Made by a program: the position numbers and the translations under genes. The notes beneath the pieces are model-generated. The model saw only the letters and a list, made by a program, of their open reading frames with translations, had not been told where the DNA came from and did no database searches. A stretch of 64,000 nt of DNA, taken from contig JAJKFJ010020786.1 of assembly GCA_027382625.1 (NCBI GenBank), positions 124,001 through 188,000 of the forward strand, read 5' to 3'. This document shows positions 1 through 11,318 of this stretch, piece after piece. How positions within the stretch are numbered: the stretch's first letter is position 1; each line of letters starts with the position of its first letter. The stretch comes from Tetmemena sp. SeJ-2015. Lineage: Eukaryota > Ciliophora > Spirotrichea > Sporadotrichida > Oxytrichidae.

Positions 1-523
1 AATTAGTTCCTGCTGATATTAGCTACTTGTTTGTATCGACTGAGTAGAAAGGAGAGTTGTTGTGTCTGAGGGTGCTTACTATCTAGCCGCTCCTTCTATC
101 CCAAATCTTAACTGTTCCGTCTTAAGATGCTGAAATAACTGCATGCTGCAAATTCTGACTCTTGTCATCATTGGTGTACTTTATAGATTCCATAAATTTA
201 AGTAAACTTGAGCGAGTGGATCATTTGAGTGTGACCTTATTCATTAGAGAAAGCAGCAGTCTACCCATCTTTGCTATTCAGATCCATCAATCCTATCGAG
301 AAATCTGTGTTTGCAAGAGCAATTTAAAATTTAATTCATGCATGCGAGAACATATATAAAAGGTAGCAAGCTCAGTTTAGATTAATTAATTCTGCTGGAC
401 ATGCAATACGTAGTCTCCTGAGTTCAGAGGATACAATTATTGATTATGCTGCTCTACAAAGTTTGAGTTCTTTTCGTAAAAGGCAATCTCAGTCTGGTTT
501 CTATTCACTGGCAATGACTCCAT
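1..523 (-). CDS. WD40-repeat protein, WDR89-like (3' end outside window)
   Basis: Starts at the ATG at 523 on the - strand (N-terminus MESLPVNRNQTEIAFYEKN) and runs off the left edge. The recognisable part is one WD40 blade, 'VISASQDGTVKIWDRR', followed by 'STLRHNNSPFYSVDTNKQ' and 'LISAGTN', the pattern expected of the WDR89 branch of WD40 propellers. TAA and TAG are used freely as Gln. The frame is broken at 313-370 and restored by removing an IES with a CTTGC pointer. A second possible 10-bp element (193-202, TTTA repeat in gene sense) would fix a further shift after 'HSLKF'. WD40 propellers are protein-interaction scaffolds; the specific role is not visible. Partial gene. Confidence 0.72.
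313..365. other. IES, pointer GCAAG (53 bp)
   Basis: GCAAG at 313-317 repeats at 366-370. Excision of 53 bp (one copy of the repeat plus the AT-rich segment) joins '..QTELA' to 'NTDFSIGLMDLNSKDG' in one frame of the WD40 gene. Without excision the frame breaks. Confidence 0.8.
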
Positions 524-660
524 GGCTCTAATATGTAGTGCTATTCTGTTTAATCTATTAATTAATGTCAATCCTACTCCTAGTTTTATCTTCTTTTGGA
601 AAATAAAAGATTAAATTGCTTTAAAATATTCAGTCATAATTTTCATTAGCTTAAAAATAA

Positions 661-3600
661 AATGGAGCCTAGTTCAAGCGTTTAAAATCCATAAACTTAG
701 AAAAACAAATAGGATAGTCCAGATGAATAAAGTAAAAATTATATCTATAATAACAACTTAGGAGAAGGATCTATCTAGATTAATGAGTAGTAAAGAATAA
801 GAGAGAAGACTTAGTTCAGTATTACATTTTTTTATTTTAATAAAACTAAATCAGTTTAGGAGGTAGAAGATTTAGATATGATAGAAAAGAAAGTCATCAT
901 AAGAAAAATCACTTAAAAATACTCGATGGAGAAGTAAGTTATAATCATCTTTTAACTTTTCCTCTTCTCGTCATAAATATCTCCTCTTACTTATATCTTT
1001 TTAGGCTGATGATGATGCTAGACAAGAAAAAGCTCGAAGCCCTTGAAGAAGAATTTTCTCATCACCCTGATGGTATAAAACTAGGGAATTTCGTATGGCT
1101 TATGAAAGCAGCTATTACTCACGATGAAGAAGATAAGTTTGACTTAGTGCACGGGCTATTAAAGCTGTTTGCAGAAATAGATATAAACGGAGATGAGCAT
1201 ATGGAGTGGAGTGAATTCACACAGTATATCATAGACGCAGTTATTTAAAATCCCTCTATCAAGGGCTCTGGAGCATTTAATTCATTGAGTTAAATTTTTT
1301 TTGCAAAGGGGAGAGATCTGCTTTAAGAAACTAAGATGATGAAGTATAAAAAGTACTTCCCATCAAGGTTCAAGGACAAAACTTCTCATAACTCCTGGAC
1401 TAAAAGTGTAGTTTGGTGTCCAAAATTTCAGTCTTTGATGTACTTTTTTTTTTAAAAATTTATTGTTAACAATATTTTTGAAATGATGGTTATAGAAAAT
1501 AACTAGAAATGGATAAAACTGCTTGACCCAGAAGACTTACAGCCCAAATTCATCATTAATCTTCCACCCTAAAAGAAAGAGGTGTTTGTTATAGACATCG
1601 ATTATTCTAACGAGCATTAAACAGTAAGTACCCTTGTCGCACCAAATTTATTAATACTATCATTTAGTTCGGATGCATAGATAGCGATTGCAACATGATC
1701 TTTTGGGATTACTTTATAAATTTGAAGATATGCAAACAGATAAAGTCTCCTTGTCTTTAATTGAAACTTAAATACTTGAGGAATCACAAGACTTGGGTGA
1801 CTATTGGCTAAGATAACATCATAAGGGAGTATGATTTGAAAAGATCGGATCCTCTAATTCTTCAAGTTGAAGGCCATACATTTTTGAATTGCATTTACTT
1901 ATATACAAAGCAGATTCTAGACTTAATTGAACTACAAAGTCCGTTTGCAATAGCCTCCGCATCTCTTGACCACACTATAAGGATATACTCTCTAGTAGAT
2001 AAAGAAGAAATTTCAGTTTTGAGTGAGCATGCAAAAGGAGTCAGAAGTCTGAGTTATAACCCCAACTTTGGTGGCTTTATATTGAGTGTCGGCTTTGAAA
2101 GAAATATTTACGTGTGGTCTCCCGAAGTTACTTAGAAGAAATCACTTATTGGAAAACTATCAATTATTTTTTTCCATTTTCATTGAACTAGAAGGCCACA
2201 CTGAAATAGTTGTCTGCTCTAAATTCTTAAGTTTGAAGCCTTTCTGTGTCAGCTTAGATGAAAAATTTAACTTTAGGTTTTGGGATGTCCGTACGCTTAC
2301 TTGCGTGCAAGTTATCACTAATGAGATTAACTCTTAAGTTCCTATCTATGGAATCTTCATGTTTAATTAAAGTAAAAAATACAATTTAAATACGTTTCCT
2401 TCTAATCATGAGCTCGAAAGATTTGCAGTGCTCTCAAAGAGACTACTGTTTTATGACATCAAGAAAAAGGTTAAAATTTTATTAAGAGTTTGCAAGTTTT
2501 AATAGGAGAGCCATGTTTAGTAGCAACCGAAATAGCAACAGCAAGATAATATGGACTAGAAATTTTCAAATGACTAGTCAAATCCTCTTATGGCAGAGTT
2601 CAATAAATACTACCTCAACTTTTCAATTCATATTAATTTTATGATGTCTATATTTATATAAGTCAATAGTCACTCCTCAAGACATTAGGATATACAATGC
2701 CAAAGATGGTAAACTGTAGAAGATCATTTAAAACATAGTTGACCCTAAAACTAAAGCACCTATAACCTCATTCTGCTCGGACGATCGACAAAGAAAGTTC
2801 TATATTGGAGATTCAGCAGGAGGAATAAGAACTTATAACATCAGCAACGGAGTTTTTATAAAGACAGTTCAAAAGCCTTTCTCTAAAAATGGCCTTCATA
2901 TTTTAGTTAGGCCATATTAACTTATTATGTGAAATGCTCCTAAAAAGTTTGATATGGTAAATGATATGGACTCACATGAGATATCCTCACTTCACTATCT
3001 TCATTTGGAAAATCATAGCGCCTGTGTTCTTGTGACATCCTCTTGGGACTCTTCACTTTAGATTTATGATGAAGGTGAACAGCCTGATGAGAGTCACATG
3101 CTTAGATTGTCAGTTGGAGGTCATGGAAAGGAAGACATCAGCAGTATGACTGTATGTGCTGATTTAGCTCTAATCGCTACTGGTTCAATTTCAGGAATAG
3201 TTGCTGTAAGTTTATTTATTTTTATTCCTCTATAGATTTGGGACTTCGAAACCAGCAAGATTGAAAATTACTGCTTAGAACATCAGAAGTCTATTTCCTC
3301 TCTGTACTTTATGAATCCCCTTTCAGTTCTGATATCTACTTGTTAAGAGGGCTACGCTTGCATTTGGGGACTGAAATAGGCACCTCTGGATCATAGATAT
3401 AAACTCCTCAAAAAGTAAGTCTTATAAATCTCTCAAACAATTTAATAGAATAAAAAATGTTTTGGAGGATCCTGAAAATGGGCTTCTCAAGGCCAATATA
3501 ACTTGTGCCACTACTAAATTCCTCAGACTATTTGAAGATTAAAAGAAGGAAGAGCCTAAGGCAAAAACCTAACCTATTAATGATGTGGATGAATCTGGAT

Positions 3601-6600
3601 AAATAGTGCCAGTGATGATTCTTGGAGATGACTCTGGCTTCGTTAATTACTGGAACCTCTCTCCTCTTTTTGTTTAAATTTCAATTGCAAACGATATATA
3701 AATGCTCCTCTGATGCAGGAATTGAAGGAACTGGGATTTAAAGAAGTGCCTTCTATTCCAAAATATCAGTTGTCGTTTAACCCCAAGAAAAACGCCCAGC
3801 TGAATTTACTAAGTGCCTCTCGCACTTAGATCTTCTTTGCAGAGCAGAAGTCTCGCAAAGTTAGCATCACTGATAGTCTTGGCTATTGCAAGCACAAGCA
3901 GTGGTTTGCTCATTCAGCCCAACTTAACTCGATTAGTTTCCTAGAAAATGATTGATCATTTTGAGTAGTTGAGTATTTATAATTATATAAAACCCAGATG
4001 GAGTTATTACTTGCTCAGCAGACAGGCATGTTAAGCTTTGGTCACTTGAAGGTGAACTCTGGGGTGACATTAATTTACTGCGAGAGAAAGTAGAGAAGCA
4101 TTGGAACTACCCTCTTGACTGGTCTGAGAAAAAAGTGAGGGAAATTGAGAAAGTCAAAAGACTCATGAAGATAGTCGACCCCAATCACTAACAGCAAGTT
4201 ATTCAGTAAGCGTAGTTGGAGGCTGCTGGAAATTCATAGGCTTATACAAATCAGCCTATAAGTTAAGCCATATCTATTGATGAGATTACAAATTTAATAT
4301 ATATATTTGAATTAAGAGACAGGAGAGAGGAAACCTTAGAAGACAATTATAGTTGAAGAGAAGATTGTGTTTGAGCAGGCTGCTAAAAAGGAAAGAGATT
4401 AAAGGGAGTTGATAGATTATCTGGCAAAGAGATAGAGACGCATGGATCTGGAGGAGAACCAAAAGCGTCAACATGAAAGATAAGTTATGCTTCAAAATCA
4501 AGAGTAAATGAGGGCCCAATATGTATCTCAGCAGATGAAATCAGAGTAAATCAAATTTAATTAAGCATGCATTGTCTTTAATTTAGTGAATACTCTGAGA
4601 ATGTTTATATGGATAAGTTTCTCCAGGATTAAAATATTAATCTTAGTATTTTTAATGTCTAAGGAATTGCATATATTTATTTTTTTAATTCCTGTATCAC
4701 CTAAGATTTAATATAAATTTAATAATTTAAGGATGTGTAGAAGGCTACTGATGAGAATTTTATGGGGTAAATGATGAAGAACAACGTGATAAACATCATG
4801 GACCAGAGATTTGATGGTCTTATTCAAGCCTCTCTCTAAGGTGAAGGGATAAAAGAAATTATACTGAAAAGTGATGGTCTATCTACCATTCAAATAATTT
4901 TTAATCTTTTGAATCTGTAAAATTTATATTCCAGTCGCCCCACAAGCAACTTTGAGCAGATCTAACACCTATAATAAGAAAATGGGAGTAGCTTAAGATG
5001 GGAGAAAGGTACCTGCTCTACACTAATTATCTAATTACTTTTCAATATTTTTATCTGGTTCAGCAAGCCACAAGTAATTGGGCGGCAATGAAAGGAAAGT
5101 AGGAATAGTAAACTACCCGAGACCGATAGTAAATAAAAAGGACATGAATAAGGAATTCAATTAGAATATGCTGAGTAAGATATCAGGATAAGCTCAGCAG
5201 CTCTCGAATTTGCTTGCTCTCACCTAAATGGACTAAAAGAAATACCAAGAGTAAAAGGAATTAAGAGAGGCTAATGAAGCTAATTTGAACAGTTTTAATA
5301 TATATGGAAATGTAAATTTGATGCATATATATAATCTTAAAATATTTTAATGTTATTTTAGTCCTCCAAAATCTGCTCTGAAAGATTTTAGAGCTATGCA
5401 AGCATCTCACATCTCAGTTAGCTCGCCCTAATCACAACTTTTCTATTTGAAATATCTCGTATTTTATTTAAACAAAATAGAGTGAAGTTTAATGAAAGCT
5501 AAATGACCACACAATCAATGGGGGATTAGAAGTTTACTTTTTACAACCCTACTAAAACTACCAATAACCCTATGATGACCCAATATATCAATCAACTTCA
5601 GCCTTTCTCACCTATTTCTAATAATTAAACTCCCTAAAATATGAGAGGAGTTTCTTTTAATTCTTTTTTTTATCACCTTTGCTTTTTGAGTTCTTTAGAA
5701 CCTTAAAAATACTATCACCTACGGAAATCTAGCAGAGTCAATTAACTAAGCATAATCAACTGATATCTAGTCCAATCTAACTAATTTCACAAATCCAGTC
5801 GGTATGATAAGGAGCATGAAATCCTCAAAAAGGAAATCAGCAAGGGCCTCCACACACAGAAAATAAGTATTTATTTTGAAACTAAACCAATGAATCTAGA
5901 CCTTACACTAGCTCTATTATTTCCCCAGAATCTTAAGTGAGCAGCCTTCAAAAACTCAATCCATCTAAAAGTTAAGCTTAGTTCACACAAAAGATTCAAC
6001 TCAATAGTAAGAATTGGCTTTTAATTTACAGTTGTAGGTGATTTGGATAGAGTTGCAAATTCTAATAATGTTGGTGATTATAGAGAGTCAGCTTAGGATA
6101 ATTAAATAGGGATACCTTAACCATCTGAGTCAACTAAACTCTCTCTACAAATGAAAACGAATAAACTTGCAGAGATGCAAAGAAGACAGACTGCAAAGAT
6201 AGTAGCCATGGCTTCTCATGTTGCCAGTAAATTATCTTGGTAATAAACTTTTTGAATTAGGCTAAGCAGATAAGCTGGAGTATCAAATAAAGAAAGACTA
6301 CTAAAGATAGAAAGAGTATTCGCAGCTAAAGGAACAGCAAAGAGTGAGTAGTGCCTATCCAGTTGACAGATAAAGCACACAGCAAACGCCCTCTCACTAG
6401 CCTAATTCCTCTAACGGTCTAGTAAATGCTATTGGGGGACCTCTTTCACATAGTAAATCCCTAATGAATATGAGACACACTGACTCTAATTTCTACAAGA
6501 GTCCAAGCTAGACTGGACTTGCAGCTAATCATCATCACCATTTTGAAAGTAGTGCAAGCAAAAGAAAGAAGCATTAGGATGTTTTTACCCCAAAGCAGAG

Positions 6601-7143
6601 AAGATGCATTATTGGATTTGAAGGTGGTGGTAGCAAAGGAGCCTCTAATTCTAAGTTCCTCAGGAAAATTAATAACTTCCTTTGCTAAGCTACTGGACCA
6701 TAGTCTCTGTAAGTTTTTCTGACTTCTTATGATATAGATTGGATGAGCAAGTTGCAAATATTAGATACCAAAAAGGTGAGGGGATGAGACTTTTGAAAAT
6801 TTGAATTCATTTTCTTGTTTTCTCTAAAATGAACTACAACAAAGTGCAGTTTGAAAATGATAACCTGAAAACGCAAGAGTTCGGCTACAAAAGAGTGGAG
6901 CCAGATCCAGTTCTTTACAACATCTTCAAAGGAAAATATGCTGCACAGGACTCCAATAATATCAATGAATTTTCAGGTGAGGGGAATGTAATTCTAAATG
7001 GAAGAGATTTGAATGGGAAAATAGGAGGAATTAAATAGGATACTACTGCTGGTGGTTTGAATAATGATCTTGAAAGCATTGGCTTTAAAAGCAGAGTTTC
7101 CTCTCCAAAGACCACATCATACTAACCTTCAGTGATTTCTTGA
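661..7143 (+). CDS. EF-hand and WD40-repeat protein with Gln-rich tail (WDR49/EFCAB8-like)
   Basis: Start ATG at 661 (MEPSSSVQNPQTQKNKQD). The N-terminal part holds an EF-hand-like segment ('LLKLFAEIDINGDEHMEWSE', with a D-x-N-x-D loop). It is followed by a long series of WD40 blades ('IASASLDHTIRIYSL', 'FRFWDVRTLTCVQV', 'PQDIRIYNAKDG', 'ACIWGLKQ', 'ITCSADRHVKLWSLEG'). After about 4.2 kb comes a coiled, Lys/Glu/Gln-rich stretch and then a low-complexity Gln/Ser-rich tail ending ..SYQPSVIS at TGA 7141-7143. EF-hand plus WD40 is the arrangement of the WDR49/WDR64/EFCAB8 group, often axonemal in other eukaryotes; a ciliary role is inference only. At least four GT-AG introns and nine IESs interrupt it. 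The exact assembly between 5.3 and 6.8 kb was not resolved. Confidence 0.72.
934..1004 (+). other. Spliceosomal intron (71 nt)
   Basis: GTAAGT..TTTTTAG. Removal joins GAG AA/G CTG so that the short N-terminal ORF runs into the EF-hand ORF. No flanking direct repeat is needed, so this is an intron and not an IES. Confidence 0.75.
1436..1483. other. IES, pointer TGATG (48 bp)
   Basis: TGATG at 1436-1440 repeats at 1484-1488. The segment is nearly pure A/T. Excision joins 'WCPKFQSLM' to 'VIENNQKWIKLLDP'. The length is a multiple of 3, so retention would not shift the frame. Confidence 0.72.
1624..1667 (+). other. Spliceosomal intron (44 nt)
   Basis: GTAAGTACC..CATTTAG. Splicing gives '..NEHQT' then 'FGCIDSDCNMIFWDYF' and runs directly into 'REYDLKRSDP'. 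This removes an otherwise unexplained frameshift near 1830. Confidence 0.75.
1876..1902. other. IES, pointer ATACA (27 bp)
   Basis: ATACA at 1876-1880 and 1903-1907. Removal converts an insertion after 'QVEGHT' into the ordinary WD40 run 'QVEGHTKQILDLIEL'. It is 27 bp, so in frame either way; the call rests on the repeat and on domain continuity. Confidence 0.55.
2155..2185. other. IES, pointer AACTA (31 bp)
   Basis: AACTA at 2155-2159 and 2186-2190. Excision joins 'KKSLIGKL' to 'EGHTEIVVCSKFLSLKP', restoring a WD40 blade start (GH motif). Confidence 0.82.
2623..2662. other. IES, pointer TCAAT (40 bp)
   Basis: TCAAT at 2623-2627 and 2663-2667. Excision joins 'FNKYYLNFSI' to 'VTPQDIRIYNAKDG' in frame. 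Confidence 0.8.
2887..2931. other. IES with in-frame TGA, pointer AAATG (45 bp)
   Basis: AAATG at 2887-2891 and 2932-2936. The element is 45 bp (3n) and contains an in-frame TGA. Excision gives '..QKPFSKNAPKKFDMVNDM' with no stop. Confidence 0.82.
3206..3235 (+). other. Spliceosomal intron (30 nt)
   Basis: GTAAGT..CTATAG, a very short AT-rich intron. Splicing joins 'GSISGIVA' to 'IWDFETSKIENYC' within a WD40 blade. Confidence 0.75.
3415..3448 (+). other. Spliceosomal intron (34 nt)
   Basis: GTAAGTC..TTTAATAG. Splicing joins 'HRYKLLK' to 'IKNVLEDPENGLLKANI'; unspliced, the frame meets a TGA. Confidence 0.75.
3661..3704. other. IES, pointer CTCCTCT (44 bp)
   Basis: The 7-bp repeat CTCCTCT lies at 3661-3667 and 3705-3711. 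Excision joins 'FVNYWNLSPL' to 'MQELKELGFKEVP' and removes a frameshift and stop. Confidence 0.88.
3945..3988. other. IES, pointer AAAA (44 bp)
   Basis: AAAA at 3945-3948 and 3989-3992. Excision removes a TGA and joins 'SISFLEN' to 'PDGVITCSADRHVKLW', completing a WD40 blade. Confidence 0.78.
4291..4309. other. IES, pointer AATT (19 bp)
   Basis: AATT at 4291-4294 and 4310-4313 around a 15-bp TA-rich core. Excision links 'AISIDEITN' to 'QETGERKPQKTIIVEEK' in one frame. It is among the shortest elements in the window. Confidence 0.8.
4554..4723. other. IES, pointer AATTTAA (170 bp)
   Basis: The 7-bp repeat AATTTAA lies at 4554-4560 and 4724-4730, with an A/T-rich interior. Excision joins 'QQMKSEQIKF' to 'KDVQKATDENFMGQMM' in frame. 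Confidence 0.85.
4888..4927. other. IES, pointer ATTC (40 bp)
   Basis: ATTC at 4888-4891 and 4928-4931. Excision joins 'ILKSDGLSTI' to 'PVAPQATLSRSNTYNKK' in frame. Confidence 0.72.
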
Positions 7144-7252
7144 TATCAAGCTATATTTAAAGAATTATATAAGTACAAATTTATTTCCAAATTTACTTCC
7201 TTTTTAAGTTAATTTTAAATAAATAATGACTTTAATAAAATAAAATAGTTTG

Positions 7253-9979
7253 ATGGATTATTTAGCTCGCACTCAAGCTTAGTTTTATACTTCTTAGAAA
7301 CAAGGAATTCTAAATGATGAATAGAAGCTCAATGATTATCAATTATGTGAAAGTTAGACAAGAGTCTCTCGAAATAACTAACAAAATTATTTGTAGGGGA
7401 TAGGTAAAGCAGAATATTAGAAAATTATGAGGTACTCATGAAATAGTCAAGAGAAGCCACTTTAAATGGCCCAATAAGAATAGAAGTCATTTTTATAATT
7501 AAAGTAGTCTCAAGATTATTATCAGTCTAAGAACAAATAAGAAAGCTAATATCCTCAGTCAATACAAGAAATGCCAATTGATAAAGGTGTAAGAAGAATA
7601 CTCAGACAAAATTACAGACACAATTCCAATTTTCCAATTTAAGAAGAGAAGGATAATTTATAGAACAGATCCTTCTCAAATCAATTCTCTAATGGGTAAT
7701 AATCTAAAAAAATAGACGAAAGATATTTTATCTCTCATGGTCAATTTGAAAATCAAGTAAATATCTAGATAAATGGATACAGCAATCCCTAATTTCCTTA
7801 AAAATTAGATAGATAATCAATACTATGATCAATTGATGAAACGCAATTGCAAAATCAAAGCTCCTATAACTTGAGTATTTTTGATAAAATAGAAAACTAG
7901 AAGCAGGAATCAAAGCATATTTAAGAGGAAATAAAACACAAAAAATCAATCTCTAGCTATAATAATCCTAGAACAGTTTCGTAAATTAAAGTGAAGTCTG
8001 AATTTCCTAATAGAGTAGAAGAGTAAAGATAATCAAAGGAATTTTTTCATTTGAGAAAAGCTTATTTAAAATCATACTTTTATAATAAAGTTATTCGAAT
8101 CTAAATTAAATTAATTTTTAGAAAAGCATCAGTATAATTTTTAAATGATTATAATTTATTGTTTTATAATAATTTTTGGCAAGAATTTTGTTGAAAAATT
8201 CCTTCTTTTTAAAAAGACTTTGGCATATAGAATAAGGTTAAAATTCTATTTAGAATTTACTTTTTTATTTAATAGGATAAAGCTAGCAATAACCATAAAT
8301 ATAAGTTATTGGAGCTAAAAAAGACCACTTAGGCAATGAAAAGACTGATGAGTCAAGCTTCAAACAACAGGAATCATACTAATATATATATGTTATTGTA
8401 AAAGAAAATCATCAATTTTAGACTGCTACTGCAAATATCAGAGCGATGAATCAATCTCAATTACAAACCATATAGCATCGATTAGATTTTAATGAACCCT
8501 CCACTTAGTAATAAACTCAGAACTTATAAAGCTGAAACATTCATCATAAAGCCCAAAGTCAAATTTATTTAGAAAGCCAATTTGCTTCGTTGAACTAATC
8601 AGTTAGAAGCATAACTGATTTGAAACATCATGAAAATAAGGATACACAAATGTTTTAATCGAACTTTAAACTTAGACAATAAGATTTTAGTAAAAGCCTA
8701 GTGTTAGATTCATCTATAGGTTTTAATTAAACCAGGAAGAATAATGAAGCTTAATTATTTTTATCATATGAAGCTCAAAGTAATTAGTAAAAATAAGACA
8801 GCTTTCCAATAACTAGAAGCTTAAAGGAAGGAAGTATACGCGATAGGGATATTAAAAACAGCGTTTTTGGTTCTAGAAACCATTCGATTGGATTCATCAG
8901 TTAGAAAAATAGCCTACACTAGAGTTTGATAGTTCACTCTAGACAAAAAAGTAAAAAATAAGTCGAAATTTTTCGATTAGTATTTTTAAAGTAAAGCAGA
9001 AAAAATGTTTGAGCTGACTATGAACAGCAGTTTCAACTTGCCAGCATCTGCAACTACAACTCATGTTTCAAGCACTACTGCTTAATCTCTCCCGCCTAAC
9101 AGAGACACATCTTTAGGAAATGCCACTATGGAAATTAGCAGACGCTGGAATAGATATATTAAAATGAAAGAAGATCTAGATAAAATTAAGCAATCTTAGG
9201 CAATTATCATTAACTATATACTTTAAATAATTTTAATTATCGTTAAGAAGAAGAATTTGATAAATGCAATATCTGGTTTGAGTTCCTCCTCTTTAAAACT
9301 AAGCCCTTCTCAAATATTAAAGTAGTCGCCATCTGAACTAGAGTAAAGATATCTTGAGCACTTATTATCAATAAAGTAAAGCCTTGCTGCTAAAAGAATC
9401 CAAAGATATTGGAAAATGCATTACCTGAGAAAGAGATTCCTTAAGTGGTTTTTAAAAAGGGTAAGTGCTGCTAAAACTATTTAGATAGCTTGGAAGAGGT
9501 CAAAATGGGTTAGACTAACTAACATTCTTACGCATTAGATTTAAGTTTAATGAAATATCTTCTAAATTAAGTATATTTAGAGGAAAAATAATGCAGCGAC
9601 ACAAGTGTAAAAGTATTTGAAGTCATTTACAGCGAGAGTGCATGTTAAAGAATCCCTAAAGGCTAATAGACTTGATCTTGCAATGAGATTTTTTGAAAGG
9701 AAAAGGATTGAGCTTTTGACCCACTGCCAAATAGTAATCGCTTACAGTTGGAGGAGACACAAAAGAAGAAAGGAAATCAAGCGAAGAATGAATTTACTAA
9801 GAAAGCTAAAGGAAAAAGAAGAATAGGAGGCATCAATCAAGAAATTAAAAGTTAAGAGCAGGGGAGTATTTTATGAAGGTAAATCTGGGCCTGCATGGGG
9901 CTTTAGTAAAGTCACTAATTAACTGGCAACCTAAATAAGTGGAAACAGTCCTCCCACTAAGTAACTTAAAAGCTCTTGA
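7253..9979 (+). CDS. IQ-motif (calmodulin-binding) protein, Gln/Asn-rich
   Basis: Start ATG 7253 (MDYLARTQAQFYTSQKQG); TGA at 9977-9979 after '..SPPTKQLKSS'. The first two thirds are low-complexity Gln/Asn/Ser sequence with no recognisable domain. The C-terminal third has a tandem of IQ-like motifs: 'AAKRIQRYWKMHYLRKRF', 'AAKTIQIAWKRSKW', 'AATQVQKYLKSFTARV' and 'CQIVIAYSWRRHKRR'. IQ motifs bind calmodulin or related EF-hand proteins. Several frame breaks (about 7383-7421 with an AAAATTAT repeat, about 8050-8275, about 8990) indicate IESs that were not all resolved. A split into two genes near 9000 is possible: 'MFELTMNSSFN' at 9005 could be a separate start. The gene converges on the prefoldin gene. 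Confidence 0.55.
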
Positions 9980-10127
9980 AATTTTACAATTCCTTTTTCA
10001 TTAAGATACACTTTCAGAATGATGAAAGTTTTAAAATTTGAAAGTGAAGATATACTCTGAATTAATTTGCGTTTGTTATTGCACACTCACTTCTTCCACT
10101 CTCATTCCTTCTTAATATCTTTGCCTG

Positions 10128-10776
10128 TCATTATTTGTTCTCCTGAGCACCTGTCTTTTGCTTGTTGGCAACTGACTGATTGTAAGTTCTTGCAACATTG
10201 ACCTCAGTGGTTGTAATTTGGTCCTTTAGGTAGTTAATATCTTCCTCAGTGCTTGCAAGTCTGCTGTTGGCGTTGCTTAAATTTCTCTCTAAGATTTCAA
10301 TTGCCTCCTTGAAGTTATACTCCACCATCAGATTAGCGCCGAGCCAGAGTCCCACCTTTCCAGTGTCATTTGGGATCTTAGCCTTGGCCCAGATGTTATC
10401 TGCGATGAGGAAGTTAGTTTAGAGACTGCGCTTTTCCTCCTCCTCTTCTTGAGCCTTATCCATAAGCATCTTAACTGCTTCAAGAGTCTTCTTGATGTCT
10501 GGCAACTTGACCTTGAGTGAATCTCTACCGCGCACCAGCTGAGCCTCCATGAATTTGTAAACTTCTGGTATGAAAATTCATTATATTAAGAGTGTGTAGA
10601 GTGTAAGTTTACTTTTAGTAGAGGGTGTTCATTTGAGCGAGGAGGGTTTCAGATCCATACTTGTCAACCCAGGCCTCAGTGTTTTCAATGAAGATAGCCT
10701 TAGGGATCTTGCGGATATTGTGTGCATCCTCAGTAAGGGGAATTACAACTTGCTTTACGGGCTCTGCAGTTGCCAT
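10128..10776 (-). CDS. PFDN3: Prefoldin subunit 3 (VBP1-like)
   Basis: Subunit of the hexameric prefoldin chaperone, which passes nascent actin and tubulin to the CCT chaperonin in the cytosol. Start ATG 10776 (MATAEPVKQVVIPLTED); stop TGA 10130-10128. Conserved alpha-class prefoldin features are visible: 'IPKAIFIENTEAWVDKYG', 'FMEAQLVRGRDSLKVKLP', 'NFLIADNIWAKAKIP', 'VGLWLGANLMVEYNFKEA', then a C-terminal coiled coil 'STEEDINYLKDQITTTEVN'. Length after removing one insertion is about 198 residues, typical of the family. The insertion at 10558-10609 sits in the first coiled coil. Confidence 0.92.
10558..10609. other. IES, 2-bp pointer TA (52 bp)
   Basis: Removing the segment between TA at 10558-10559 and TA at 10610-10611 gives 'NTLYQKYKFMEAQLV', which matches the conserved prefoldin 3 spacing. 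The segment begins GTAAAC and contains an AG in gene sense, but no GT-AG pair tested restores the frame, so an IES with a minimal TA pointer fits better than an intron. Confidence 0.62.
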
Positions 10777-11318
10777 ACTTGCTTTCTTGTTTTATAAATT
10801 TGTAATTAACTAAGTAATATAATTCTCTTAAGCTTGCCCATTTTAAACAGAGAAGGAAAGTTTATGACATTTCCTGGAAGAATTTAATGAAATAAAATGC
10901 AGATGTACCTATTTCTGAAGCATTCTTGATATCTCATAGCTATCTTAAGTTAATTGAGTGAAGTCTAAAACTACTCTGTAATTACATTCTTAAATGTAGG
11001 AGAGAGAGGGAAAGTCTTATAATGGATAAATTTTGAGATAAGTTAAATTAGTTAGAGTATTACGATGTTCAGTAAATTAATAATTATAGCTCAAGAAATA
11101 TAAACAAGAAAAGTGATTTTATTAGGTTAATGCAAACTCATTATCAACTAATTCTTGAATTAAAGACTTTTAGTTTTAGATTAATAAAATTCGATGAGAA
11201 AAAAATAGATTTAAGTTATTACTTAAAAATTTAAAAATGATCATAAAAAAATAAGGATAATCTTATGAATAAACTGAATTGATGGATAATTATAAATTAA
11301 TTAGAAGCACTATAATAA
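10777..11318. other. Intergenic, AT-rich
   Basis: Between the divergent starts of the prefoldin gene (-) and the small His-rich gene (+). Strongly A/T-rich with no coding signal seen. It should hold both 5' regions and, if each gene becomes its own nanochromosome, two chromosome-end sites. No C4A4/G4T4 telomeric tract is present. Confidence 0.5.

Noticed and set aside
10005..10055. CACTTTCA/TGAAAGTG inverted repeat as a terminator between convergent genes
   Set aside because: Only 8 bp per arm with a long loop, and factor-independent terminators of this kind are not expected in a ciliate nuclear genome.
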